Source of the DNA: Mucilaginibacter sp. Bleaf8
GTDB taxonomy: Bacteria > Bacteroidota > Bacteroidia > Sphingobacteriales > Sphingobacteriaceae
DNA length: 64,000 nucleotides
Direction: 5' to 3'
NCBI RefSeq assembly: GCF_018390515.1
Contig: NZ_JAHBBK010000002.1
Coordinates: forward strand, 291,743 to 355,742
Both the position numbers and the translations under genes were made by a program. The notes below the pieces were generated by a model. It was not told the DNA's origin, did not search any database, and worked only from the letters and a program-made list of their open reading frames with translations. Shown piece after piece: positions 54,990 to 63,988 of the stretch (position 1 is the stretch's first letter; each line of letters opens with the position of its first letter).

Positions 54990-57900
54990 CTAAGTGGTGC
55001 TTAGTTTTGATTCCGGCTGCTTTTTACTGAACCGGTTTTTTAACCGTTCAATAATCAGGTACATGGCTGGTACTACAAATAGGGTCAAAATCATGGAGCT
55101 GGTTAAGCCACCGATGATGACCCAAGCCATACCATTCTTCACTTCCGATCCGGCCCCGCTTGCGATTGCTATCGGCAACATACCTAAAATCATGGCCAGG
55201 GTAGTCATCAAAATTGGACGTAAACGTTCTTTACCAGCCTCAATTAAGGCCTCATCAACCGAACGGCCTTCTTCTTTCAGCTGGTTGGTAAAGTCCACAA
55301 TCAAAATTGCGTTTTTAGATACCAAGCCTAAAAGCATAATCATACCAATAATGGAGAAGATGTTAAGTGTTTCCATTGATAAGGCTAAGGCAAGCAAGGC
55401 CCCAATAAGCGCAACCGGTATGGAAAATAAAACCACGAAAGGGTAGATGGCACTTTCATACAAAGCCACCATAATAAGGTATACCAATAAAATACCGATA
55501 ATTAATGCTAAGCCTAAACTGGCAAAGGCGTCGCCCTGGTTTTTTACATCGCCTAAATATTCAATGGTTATACCTTCGGGTACTTTTATTTGGGTGGCTT
55601 TGGCCCTAATGTCATTAGCTACGGTACCGGTTGGGCGGCCTGCTACGTTGGCATTTACGGTGATTGATCCCATACGGTCGCTGCGCTGCAGCACGCTTTC
55701 GCCCATGCCTTCTTTCACGTCGGCAAACTGGCTCAATACAAAGCTTTCGCCGTCGCTGTTTGTGAATGATAGATTACGTACATCATTGATGTTTGACCGG
55801 TTTGAGCGATCCAAGCTCACCAAAATATCGTACTCATTGCCCGCTTGCTTGAACTTGCTGTTATCATTACCGCTAAATGCGTTTTGTAAAGCAGCACCCA
55901 CCTGGCCGGCATTAATGCCCAGCAAGGTCATTTTCTCGCGGTTCAATTTCACTTCTACCTGTGGTTTCTGGTCTTTAACAGATAGCTGTACAAATTGAGC
56001 TCCGGGCACGGTGGCTACCATTTTCTGATATTGCTCGGCTACACTGCGCACCGCTTTCAGATCTACGCCTTTGATGGCAATCTGGATGGGAGCCTGGCTG
56101 GCGTTACCTGTGATAGAGGTTGGCGATGCGGTAACCTTAACCCCCGGAATAACCACACTCAGCCGCTGCTGCATCTGCACGCCAAATTCTTCGGCGGTTA
56201 CGTTGCGTTGCTTGGCATCAACCAGGGTAATGGTAAGCTCGGCACGGTTGGCATTATTGCCGGTACCTACTACACCACCGCTCACAAAACCAATGCTCGA
56301 GAAAACCTTGTCAACCTCGGGTCGGTCCATAATCATTTTTTCTACCTGCTGGGTAACCATGTTAGTTTGGTAAATAGATGCTGCCGGTTCCAGCTCCAGG
56401 TTAATTACCAGCTCGCCCTGGTCGCCGGATGGAATGAACGATGCACCGATAAAACCCTTGCCAACCAGCATCAGTGAGCCAATGATCAGGATAATAACAC
56501 CGGATAACAGGTAGCGCTTTTTATGCAGAGTAGCTTGCAGCATTCTGCCATAATTCTCTTTAATAACATCAATGATGTGCTCAAAGCCGAGGTTTAGCCT
56601 ACCCCAAAGGGTGCTTTTATCCAAATGTTCCAGGCGGCCAAAGCGGCTTGCCAGCATGGGAGTTACTGTAAACGATACAAACAAACTCATCAGGGTAGAA
56701 AATACCACTACCAAAGAGAATTCTCTCAGAATGGAACCGATGATACCACCGGATAAAGCCAGCGGAAGGAACACCACAACGTCAACCAAAGTAATGGCCA
56801 TTGCGGTGAAGCCGATCTCGCTACGGCCTTCAATTGCTGCTTTCATCCGGTCGGCACCCATTTCCAGGTGGCGGTAAATGTTTTCCAATACCACAATGGA
56901 GTCATCCACCAAAATACCTACCACCAGCGACATTGCCATCAGCGTCATCAGGTTCAGGGAAAACCCCATCATATACATGGCAATAAACGTTGGTATGATA
57001 GATGACGGTAGTGCCACCATCACAAACATGGAGCTGCGGAAACTGTGCAAAAATGCCAGCATCACCACACCTACAATCACCACCGCCATTATTAAATCTT
57101 CCATCACAGCATCGGCCGAACGCAGGGTGTAGGTAGACTGGTCGCTCGATACGGTGAATTTCAGTGCTTTTGATTTATACTGCTGCTCAATACGGGCAAA
57201 GCTTGCTTTAACACCCTCGCTCACATTCACGGCGTTGGCATCTGTTTGCTTAATGATCTGTATACCGATGGAAGGTAAACCGTTAATATGGTTTATAGCT
57301 GTTTCTTTGGCTGTGGCATCTACTACCTCGGCAATATCTTTCAGGTAAACACTACCGCCACCGGGGCGTTGCTGCACAATCAGTTCGCGCAATTGGTCAA
57401 TCGATGCTACATTGGCATCATATTGAATAGATACCTGCTGATTTTGGGTTTCAATACTACCTGCCGGGAACGACTGGTTGGCGTTGTTAATGGCATCAGC
57501 CACCTGGGTAATGCTCATACCGTAAGCGCGTAACTTGCCCTGGTCAATGTTTACCTGTATCTGGCGCTCATCACCGCCAATGATATTTACCTGGCCTACG
57601 CCACCTACGTTTTGCAACACAGGGCGAAGCTCTTTATCAACCATGTCATATAAAGCCTTAGGCGCAAGGTTTGATGTTACACCGGCACGGATAACCGGCA
57701 CCTCTTCCAGGTTAATTTTGTTGACCACCGGGCGGTCTATATTATCAGGCAAATCATTTTGTGCCTGATCGGCCTTGCGCTGTATATCACGTTCGGCCTT
57801 GTCTACATTCGTGCCGCTTTTAAGCTGAACCGTGATTTGTGATACACCTTCTTGCGAAGTGGAGCTGATCTTGTCCAAACCTTCAACCGATGCAAAGGCA

Positions 57901-58106
57901 TCTTCCAGCTTTTTGGTTACCGAGGTTTCAACCTCAGAGGCCGAAGCACCCGGATAAACGGTACTTACCGATACCGTAGCTACCTCAATGTTGGGCAGTA
58001 ATTTATAATTGAGCTTAGAGTAGCTCAATGCCCCGAACAAGAGTAATACGGTAAATATTACAATAATTAATAATGGCCGCTTAACGGCAACTTCTGCTAT
58101 TGACAT
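54990..58106 (-). CDS. RND efflux pump, AcrB/HAE1-like
   Basis: 1038 residues, full length for the inner-membrane pump of a tripartite exporter. Visible are the N-terminal helix (SIAEVAVKRPLLIIVIFTV pieces), two large periplasmic loops, the proton-relay acids in GILVDDSIVVLENIYRH, the Lys in GLVSKNAILIVDFTNQ, and the amphipathic GKERLRPILMTTLAMILGMLP. Predicted to expel drugs or other small molecules. It starts 13 bases after the membrane-fusion gene stop. Confidence 0.95.
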   Translation of the reverse strand: MSIAEVAVKRPLLIIVIFTVLLLFGALSYSKLNYKLLPNIEVATVSVSTVYPGASASEVETSVTKKLEDAFASVEGLDKISSTSQEGVSQITVQLKSGTNVDKAERDIQRKADQAQNDLPDNIDRPVVNKINLEEVPVIRAGVTSNLAPKALYDMVDKELRPVLQNVGGVGQVNIIGGDERQIQVNIDQGKLRAYGMSITQVADAINNANQSFPAGSIETQNQQVSIQYDANVASIDQLRELIVQQRPGGGSVYLKDIAEVVDATAKETAINHINGLPSIGIQIIKQTDANAVNVSEGVKASFARIEQQYKSKALKFTVSSDQSTYTLRSADAVMEDLIMAVVIVGVVMLAFLHSFRSSMFVMVALPSSIIPTFIAMYMMGFSLNLMTLMAMSLVVGILVDDSIVVLENIYRHLEMGADRMKAAIEGRSEIGFTAMAITLVDVVVFLPLALSGGIIGSILREFSLVVVFSTLMSLFVSFTVTPMLASRFGRLEHLDKSTLWGRLNLGFEHIIDVIKENYGRMLQATLHKKRYLLSGVIILIIGSLMLVGKGFIGASFIPSGDQGELVINLELEPAASIYQTNMVTQQVEKMIMDRPEVDKVFSSIGFVSGGVVGTGNNANRAELTITLVDAKQRNVTAEEFGVQMQQRLSVVIPGVKVTASPTSITGNASQAPIQIAIKGVDLKAVRSVAEQYQKMVATVPGAQFVQLSVKDQKPQVEVKLNREKMTLLGINAGQVGAALQNAFSGNDNSKFKQAGNEYDILVSLDRSNRSNINDVRNLSFTNSDGESFVLSQFADVKEGMGESVLQRSDRMGSITVNANVAGRPTGTVANDIRAKATQIKVPEGITIEYLGDVKNQGDAFASLGLALIIGILLVYLIMVALYESAIYPFVVLFSIPVALIGALLALALSMETLNIFSIIGMIMLLGLVSKNAILIVDFTNQLKEEGRSVDEALIEAGKERLRPILMTTLAMILGMLPIAIASGAGSEVKNGMAWVIIGGLTSSMILTLFVVPAMYLIIERLKNRFSKKQPESKLSTT

Positions 58107-58119
58107 AAACGGAAAAATC

Positions 58120-59178
58120 TTATTTAGATATGCTAACCTGACTGCCGTCCTTCAAATTGATCTGGCCGGACGTTACTACCACGTCGCCCACGTTCAGGCC
58201 GCTGATCACCTGAATCATGCCGCTCATTTCGGCGCCGGTTTGGATGGTTTTCTGATGAACTACGTCATTTTGTACTACGTATACGCTGGCGCTCTTAACA
58301 CTTTCTGTTAATGCCTCACGCGGAATAACAATAACCTGCTGATGTGTTTTCTTAGAAAAATCGGCATAAACGAAGGTGCCTGAACGCAGGATAGATTTCT
58401 GTGTATTGTCAACCATAATCTCCACCATATAGTTGTGGGTTTGATCCGCCTGCGGGCTGATGAAGCTTACTGTGCCGTTAAATACCTTACCGGGATATAC
58501 ATCTGTAGTGATTTTTACTTTCTGACCCTGATTGATCTGGTAAACCTCGGCCTCCGTAAGGTTCACTTGTACCTTAGCTCTCGACAAGTTTACAATAGTT
58601 GCTATCTCGGCTCCTGCATTCACAAATACGCCTTGCTCAACCGCCTTGGCCGAAATAATACCGCTGGTAGGCGCTTTTATAGCTGCGTCGCCCAGGTTTT
58701 TGCGCGATTGATTTACCTGATTCACAGCATCCAGATATTGCTGGCGCAGGTCGTTTACTTTTTCCTGGGTAGCAGCTTTGCCTTGTAAAAGTTCGGTGTA
58801 AGTATTTAAATCGTTGCGTAGTTTGGCTGCATTGCTTTGTGCTTTTTGCAGCTCCAGCTGCATGGCACGGGTATCGGTAATAGCTAGTACCTGGCCTTGC
58901 TTTACCTGGTCGCCCAGATCAAAACGCAGCTGCTGCAATATGCCCCCGGTTACGGCAAGAGCTTTTGCTTCTTTAAAAGGGGCCAGGTTACCGGTTTTCA
59001 GGATGCTGATCTCAAGCAATTGTTCTTTTACCGAAGCTACCTTAACCGGTATGCGAACGTTGGTAACCTGTACCGGTTTGTTTTTTTCGTCGAGTTTTTT
59101 TTTGTTGACTGATAGTTTGTAAACGATCAGTGCAATGATCACTACAACAACAATACTTACAATATATTTAGTTTTCAT
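58120..59178 (-). CDS. RND periplasmic adaptor (HlyD/AcrA family)
   Basis: 352 residues: an N-terminal membrane anchor (KYIVSIVVVVIIALIVYKL), lipoyl-like halves around a short helical hairpin (ITDTRAMQLELQKAQSNAAKL and QVNQSRKNLGDAAIKAPTSGI pieces), and the beta-barrel and membrane-proximal domains. It links the RND pump to TolC. It is the middle gene of a tight leftward operon: 8 bases after the TolC gene and 13 before the pump gene. Confidence 0.94.
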   Translation of the reverse strand: MKTKYIVSIVVVVIIALIVYKLSVNKKKLDEKNKPVQVTNVRIPVKVASVKEQLLEISILKTGNLAPFKEAKALAVTGGILQQLRFDLGDQVKQGQVLAITDTRAMQLELQKAQSNAAKLRNDLNTYTELLQGKAATQEKVNDLRQQYLDAVNQVNQSRKNLGDAAIKAPTSGIISAKAVEQGVFVNAGAEIATIVNLSRAKVQVNLTEAEVYQINQGQKVKITTDVYPGKVFNGTVSFISPQADQTHNYMVEIMVDNTQKSILRSGTFVYADFSKKTHQQVIVIPREALTESVKSASVYVVQNDVVHQKTIQTGAEMSGMIQVISGLNVGDVVVTSGQINLKDGSQVSISK

Positions 59179-59186
59179 TTGCTGAT

Positions 59187-60524
59187 TTATAGGGCCGTGT
59201 AAAAGGTTTTTAAGGTTCCGCCTGCTTTCTCCAGTTCTATGCGTGCTAAAAAGAATTGGTAAAGGGAGTTAAGATAGTTGTTTTGTGCTTCCTTGAGGGA
59301 GTTTTGCGCGTTCAGCCAATCGGTTAAATCGGTAGTGCCTTTCTGGTACTGCAGATTGGTAGTACTGAATACCGACTGCGCCAGTTCAATATTGCGCCGG
59401 TTATTTTCAACGTTGCTTTGTTCTTTAAGCATTTTGGTGCGGGCATTCTCGTACTCTAACTGGTATTTGCCTTCATCAAGCTTAAGATTTTCAATCGCAT
59501 TCAGACGCTTGTATTTAGCCTGGCTAACCTGTGCACTCCGCTTAAAAACATCAAACACGGGTATATTCAATCTTAAACCGATAGAGGAGTAGCTGGACAC
59601 GCTTGAAAAAGCCGGCCCCAGGTTATCACCAAAACCAATTGCACCGTATTTGGCGTAACCGTTCAGTTTAGGCAGCGCACCTGCTTTAAGGCGTTGTTCA
59701 TCAATTTCAAGCAGCTTGGCATTGATCTCTGATATGCGGAAGTCGGTACGGTTGGCTGCCGAGAACATATTGCTTTCGGTAAGCGCAGGGGCAACTGTTT
59801 GTACATCTTTAGCCGCGGCAGTGCTGTCAACAACAATCGGGTTATTGATAGGATAACCCATGGCGTATTTTAATTGATTTTCACTTAATGTTAAGTTGCT
59901 TTCCGCTACCCTGATCTGCGATACGGCGTTGTTATAATCAACCGTTACTTTGTCCAGATCTTTTTGCAAGGCCACGCCTTTGTTTACCTGTAAGGCAGAT
60001 ATTTCCATCTGCTTGCGATAGGTTTCCAGGTTGGAATTTAATAAATCTAACTGTTCGCGGTATACCTTGATCTGGTAATAAGCCGTACTGATGTTGTAAA
60101 TGATTGTTTCCTCATTTTGCTGCTTGTTCAGATCGGCCTGCTGCGTGTTATACTTATTGGCTTTCAGTCCGGTTATTAACGATTGGTCGTAAATAGCCTG
60201 ATCAAGCTGTGCATAGCCGTTGGCGTTGAACTTTTTGGTAAACGCTACCCGGATATCGGTAGGACTGAAAACGCCGGCCGGAATGACAGTTTCCTGTACT
60301 TTCAGGTTATCGTCGAGTGTACCGGTCATGCTGATGCTGGGCAGGTAAGCCGCTAATGCTTCTTTGGCCTTGGCATCAGCAGCGCGCTTTTCGTTTTCAT
60401 AAACTACGTTGCTGCGGTTGTTCTTCAGGCCATATTCAATACAGGATTTTAACGACCAGGGCGACTGGGCCGACAGCCTGAAGGGGAGAAGGGCAACTAA
60501 AACAAATAAAATCTTTTTATTCAT
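59187..60524 (-). CDS. TolC-family outer-membrane efflux protein
   Basis: 445 residues with a signal peptide (FVLVALLPFRLSAQ), then the duplicated TolC layout of long coiled-coil helices (SLKSCIEYGLKNNRSNVVYENEKRAA pieces; second repeat NRTDFRISEINAKLLEIDEQRLKA). It forms the outer duct of the tripartite pump. It is the first gene of the operon; an inverted repeat flanks its promoter region (60534-60574). Confidence 0.94.
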   Translation of the reverse strand: MNKKILFVLVALLPFRLSAQSPWSLKSCIEYGLKNNRSNVVYENEKRAADAKAKEALAAYLPSISMTGTLDDNLKVQETVIPAGVFSPTDIRVAFTKKFNANGYAQLDQAIYDQSLITGLKANKYNTQQADLNKQQNEETIIYNISTAYYQIKVYREQLDLLNSNLETYRKQMEISALQVNKGVALQKDLDKVTVDYNNAVSQIRVAESNLTLSENQLKYAMGYPINNPIVVDSTAAAKDVQTVAPALTESNMFSAANRTDFRISEINAKLLEIDEQRLKAGALPKLNGYAKYGAIGFGDNLGPAFSSVSSYSSIGLRLNIPVFDVFKRSAQVSQAKYKRLNAIENLKLDEGKYQLEYENARTKMLKEQSNVENNRRNIELAQSVFSTTNLQYQKGTTDLTDWLNAQNSLKEAQNNYLNSLYQFFLARIELEKAGGTLKTFYTAL

Positions 60525-60533
60525 AACATAACG

Positions 60534-60574
60534 GCACTAAACCGATGGTACTAAATTACTGTAACCTTTAGTGC
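60534..60574 (-). promoter_or_regulatory. Inverted repeat around the efflux operon promoter
   Basis: GCACTAAA (60534-60541) and TTTAGTGC (60567-60574) form a perfect 8-bp dyad with a 25-base centre. A further ACTAAA lies inside (60550-60555). On the minus strand the centre holds TAATTTAG, a loose -7 box. The site is 10-50 bases upstream of the TolC ATG, so binding would block or position the polymerase. No local repressor gene is evident. Confidence 0.45.
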
Positions 60575-60808
60575 GTTCCAACTTTATCTGCATGAACGGA
60601 TCAACTTAAGCATTGAAGTGCACAAAAAGGGCAATGAGTTGCCAGCAATATAAATGGAATAAAACAGGCAGTGATAAACCCAACTGCAGATTACCGGATG
60701 TAACAGGTTCAGCATAAGCCTAATAGGGTAAGTAATTGAATTTTGTAAATCAAAAATGCTACAGGGCGTTATATATAGGTATGGTTTTACCTGATTACTG
60801 ATTATTTG

Positions 60809-62047
60809 ATGGAAGTATTTGAAATTGTTACGCTCTTATTCGGGATAAGTACCTTGTTTAGTTTTATCAATGCCCGCTGGATCAAGTTGCCCGGCGTGAT
60901 AGGGGTTATGCTGCTGGCTATTGTGGCAGCCATTATTACGCTGGTTGCCGGTAAAGCTTTTCCGTTATTCACCAACTTGGTTTTAACACTTTCTGATGAT
61001 ATCGATTTTTCTAAAACGGTACTTGATATCCTGTTAGGCTTTTTGCTTTTTGCCAGCGCATTACATTTTGATGTAAATAAGCTGCGTGAAAATATGCGGA
61101 GCGTTTTAACGATCAGCACCATTGGCGTAATCATTTCGGCAATGCTTTTTGCTGGTATGTTGTATTATGTAACAGGTTGGTTTGACGTGCAGCTGCCGGC
61201 TATTTATTGTATGATTTTTGGCGCCCTTATAGCCCCAACAGATGCTGTTGCCGTATCTGCTCTGTTAAAAGAGTCAAAAATGCCATCGCGACTGGAAACT
61301 ATCATATCAGGCGAGTCACTTTTTAACGATGGTATTGGTATTGTGTTGTTTATCAGTTTTCTGGATATTGCTACCATTCCGGGTAAAAGTTTTTCTTTTG
61401 GCGGAGCCGCATTATTGTTTGCGCAGGAAGTGTTTGGTGGCTTGCTGCTTGGCGGCGTACTGGGCTGGGTGGCCTACCGCATGATGCGTGTAGTAAACGA
61501 TTTTCAAACCATTGTACTTATTTCTATTACCTTGGTTATGGCCATCTGTTTATTATCTGGCTTATTGCATGTTTCTATTCCGCTGGCGGCGGTGGCAGCA
61601 GGGTTGCTGGTGGGCAGCCGTTGCTTTGATCAGTCGGCCGCCGATCCAAAAACGGGTGAATATCTTGGTCGTATCTGGAAACTGATCGACGATCTGCTGA
61701 ACACACTTTTATTTGTTTTGATCGGGTTGCAAATGGTAACGGTATCTTTTACTGCGGATTATTTATGGATAGGGTTTATAGCAGTTTTTGTACTGTTGCT
61801 TGCCCGGCTGCTCAGTATTTTACTGCCTGTTATTTTGTTGCGCCGTACCTTGCATATCCATCTCAATAATTTGTTTATATTAACCTGGGGAGGCTTACGT
61901 GGCGGTATTTCGGTTGCGCTGGCCCTATCTCTACCCGATACGCCTTATCGCGAACTTATTATCACGGCAAGTTTTTTCATCGTTGTTTTTTCGGTGATTT
62001 GCCAGGGTCTTACGCTCAATAAAGTAGTTAACCGCTTGATAGGTTAA
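60809..62047 (+). CDS. Na+(K+)/H+ antiporter, CPA1 family
   Basis: 412 residues from the ATG at 60809 (a TTG is immediately upstream). About 12 membrane helices and almost no cytoplasmic tail. Family motifs are GALIAPTDAVAVSALLKE, the ion-binding pair in ESLFNDGIGIVLF (N-D), and the late Arg stretch TWGGLRGGISVALALSLP. Exchanges Na+ or K+ for protons at the inner membrane for pH and salt balance. It stands alone, divergent from the efflux operon across 284 bases. Confidence 0.92.
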   Translation: MEVFEIVTLLFGISTLFSFINARWIKLPGVIGVMLLAIVAAIITLVAGKAFPLFTNLVLTLSDDIDFSKTVLDILLGFLLFASALHFDVNKLRENMRSVLTISTIGVIISAMLFAGMLYYVTGWFDVQLPAIYCMIFGALIAPTDAVAVSALLKESKMPSRLETIISGESLFNDGIGIVLFISFLDIATIPGKSFSFGGAALLFAQEVFGGLLLGGVLGWVAYRMMRVVNDFQTIVLISITLVMAICLLSGLLHVSIPLAAVAAGLLVGSRCFDQSAADPKTGEYLGRIWKLIDDLLNTLLFVLIGLQMVTVSFTADYLWIGFIAVFVLLLARLLSILLPVILLRRTLHIHLNNLFILTWGGLRGGISVALALSLPDTPYRELIITASFFIVVFSVICQGLTLNKVVNRLIG

Positions 62048-62076
62048 CTTAATAATAGTTAATAGTAAGCAGAAAG

Positions 62077-62211
62077 CTATCCGGATATAAGCTGCGATAA
62101 TTTGATACAATGCTCCGGATCTACTACTTCAAAGTGTAATAATGTTGTTTCAAAGTACCAGACTAATATTTGTTGAAAGGATTGGCTTTTGTTTTGATAT
62201 TTACACGCCAT
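62077..62211 (-). CDS. Possible small protein (44 residues)
   Basis: ATG at 62211 to TAG at 62077, leftward, in the 310-base gap between the antiporter and BLUF genes. The peptide reads MACKYQNKSQSFQQILVWYF, then HFEVVDPEHCIKLSQLISG. It has two Cys and looks soluble; I do not recognise it. No good ribosome-binding site is seen, so this is a candidate only. Confidence 0.3.
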   Translation of the reverse strand: MACKYQNKSQSFQQILVWYFETTLLHFEVVDPEHCIKLSQLISG

Positions 62212-62357
62212 ACGTTCTGAAAATTTAAATAGTGTATCTTTCACATTAATAAGGTCGTGTTAATTAGCAGACTAAAATTCTAATTGATGTTAAAAGAACA
62301 GTATGGCTTTAAACGGGACTTGGGTTAACAAGCCTTTGTAAATTAAGATAATTGAAT

Positions 62358-62816
62358 ATGTTGTTTTGTGTAATTTATATCAGTAAAGCAGTGAAATTGA
62401 TGAGCGAAAGCGAACTGCAGCAATTGTTAAACGAGTCCCGGTCCTGGAATGAATCGCACGAACTGACAGGGATGTTGTTGTATATTGAAGGGCGGTTTTT
62501 ACTTAACCTTGAAGGCCGTTTTATGCAGGTGCTTGAGGGGCCGGAAGAGGAAGTAAAGTCTACTTTCAATAAAATAAAAACTGACTCGAGGCATCATCAG
62601 CTTATTGTATTTAAACATCAGCCTATCACAAAAAGGAATTTCACAACCTGGACAATGGGCTTTAAATCTATTGAGCTGGATGAATACCAAAACACGCCTG
62701 GCTTTTTTGAACTGGACGATGACTTTTTAAATAGTAATGATTTTCAGGAGTCGGGTACAGCGTTAACTTTTCTGAAAACATTTTATTCCATCAACAAAGA
62801 ACAGAACTTTCAATAA
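62358..62816 (+). CDS. BLUF-domain blue-light receptor with internal repeat
   Basis: 152 residues from the ATG at 62358 (a TTG two codons earlier gives two more). BLUF proteins bind FAD and change hydrogen bonding on blue light. The key residues are present: Y7 (VIYIS), N31 (SWNESHELTG) and Q57 (MQVLEG), with W-x-M-G-F near residue 100. Between YIEGRF and MQVLEG there are eight extra residues, LLNLEGRF, that repeat the preceding strand; in DNA the units are 24 bases apart (62485 and 62509). There is no attached output domain, only a ~35-residue C-terminal tail, so it should act through a partner. Its stop lies 5 bases from the convergent PLP-enzyme gene. Confidence 0.9.
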   Translation: MLFCVIYISKAVKLMSESELQQLLNESRSWNESHELTGMLLYIEGRFLLNLEGRFMQVLEGPEEEVKSTFNKIKTDSRHHQLIVFKHQPITKRNFTTWTMGFKSIELDEYQNTPGFFELDDDFLNSNDFQESGTALTFLKTFYSINKEQNFQ

Positions 62817-62821
62817 AAGAA

Positions 62822-63988
62822 TTATTGATCAGCCTTAAGCAATGCCTGCTCTAGGTCGCGCATTAAATAGGCCGGGTCCTCTAACCCAATGTAAACACGA
62901 ATGTATTGATGCTGTTCATTATCGGCATTGTATTCATTAGCCGGTATTGAAGCTATAGCCGGGCAAACCAGGCTTTCGTGCCCTCCCCATGAAACGGCTA
63001 TCAGGAAATGCTGCAGGCTGTTGCAAAAAGCTTCAATTTTTTCAGCAGATGAGTTTTTTAATGAAAAACTAAATAAGCCTCCGCAACCCTGCATTTGCTC
63101 ACGGGCGAGGTTAGCTTGTTTAAAATCTGAGCTGAATGGCCATAGCACGCTTTTTACCGCTTCGTGGCGGCTTAGCCACTCGGTTATAATTTGGGTGCTT
63201 TCAAAGCTGCGTCCCAAACGTAAAGGCAGCGTACGCAAGCCTCTTAATAAGAGCCATGCAGAATGGGGTGAAAGAGCAGCGCCCAAGTTCATAAATTCAT
63301 TTTCAAAAATGGTTTTGATAACCTCTTTGCGGCCGGTAACCACACCGGCAACCACATCAGAATGGCCTCCAATGTATTTAGTAGCCGATTGGGCTACCAA
63401 ATCTATACCCATTTCTGCAGGGCGCTGATAAATTGGCGTACAGTAACTATTGTCAATCATCGTAATGATTGCAAGCCGTTTTGCTAAAGCTGCAACTTTT
63501 CTCAAATCCTGTAACTGATAAGTGAATGTGCTGGGGCTTTCTAAAAAGATAAGTCGGGTGTTAGCTTGTATAGCTTCTTCAAACTCGCTTGTTACAGTAC
63601 CGCTTACAAAGGTGGTTGTGATGCCAAACTTGGGCAGCAGGGTGTGGAATAGCTTATTTGTCCAGCTGTAATGGTTGTCGATAGCAATGATATGATCGCC
63701 AGCTTTAAGCAATGCCAGTATGGGAATGCTGATGGCTGATACGCCGCTGCTAAACATTAATGCATCCTCTGCACCGTCTAAAGCGGCCAGCTTTTTTCTT
63801 AATATATTGAGTGTAGGATTTTGCCCTCTGGAATATATGTCTGCATTGTACTCATCAGACATGGCTTCTCTGAGTTCTGACACCTTTTTGAATGCAAAGT
63901 TGCTGGTTTGCATAATTGGGGGCGAAACAGCATTAAAGTAATCTTCCCTGTTTTCGCCGAGCTCATTTAAAATATAAGAAATATCCAT
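62822..63988 (-). CDS. Cys/Met-metabolism PLP enzyme (cystathionine synthase/lyase type)
   Basis: 388 residues, full length. Fold-type I PLP enzyme of the trans-sulphuration family: VSPPIMQTSNFAFK start, Y-S-R-G-Q-N-P-T motif (IYSRGQNPTLNILRKKLA), GVSAIS after the alanine run, D/N motif MIDNSYCTPIYQRP, and Schiff-base K204 in SATKYIGGHSDVVAG. The exact reaction (cystathionine gamma-synthase, beta-lyase or methionine gamma-lyase) cannot be told from sequence. It converges with the BLUF gene with 5 bases between the stop codons. Confidence 0.9.
   Translation of the reverse strand: MDISYILNELGENREDYFNAVSPPIMQTSNFAFKKVSELREAMSDEYNADIYSRGQNPTLNILRKKLAALDGAEDALMFSSGVSAISIPILALLKAGDHIIAIDNHYSWTNKLFHTLLPKFGITTTFVSGTVTSEFEEAIQANTRLIFLESPSTFTYQLQDLRKVAALAKRLAIITMIDNSYCTPIYQRPAEMGIDLVAQSATKYIGGHSDVVAGVVTGRKEVIKTIFENEFMNLGAALSPHSAWLLLRGLRTLPLRLGRSFESTQIITEWLSRHEAVKSVLWPFSSDFKQANLAREQMQGCGGLFSFSLKNSSAEKIEAFCNSLQHFLIAVSWGGHESLVCPAIASIPANEYNADNEQHQYIRVYIGLEDPAYLMRDLEQALLKADQ

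Noticed and set aside
55447..56477. Long rightward frames of 160-183 codons within the RND pump gene
   Set aside because: Antisense shadows of a strongly conserved AcrB-like gene; their composition is serine- and threonine-rich nonsense without domains.
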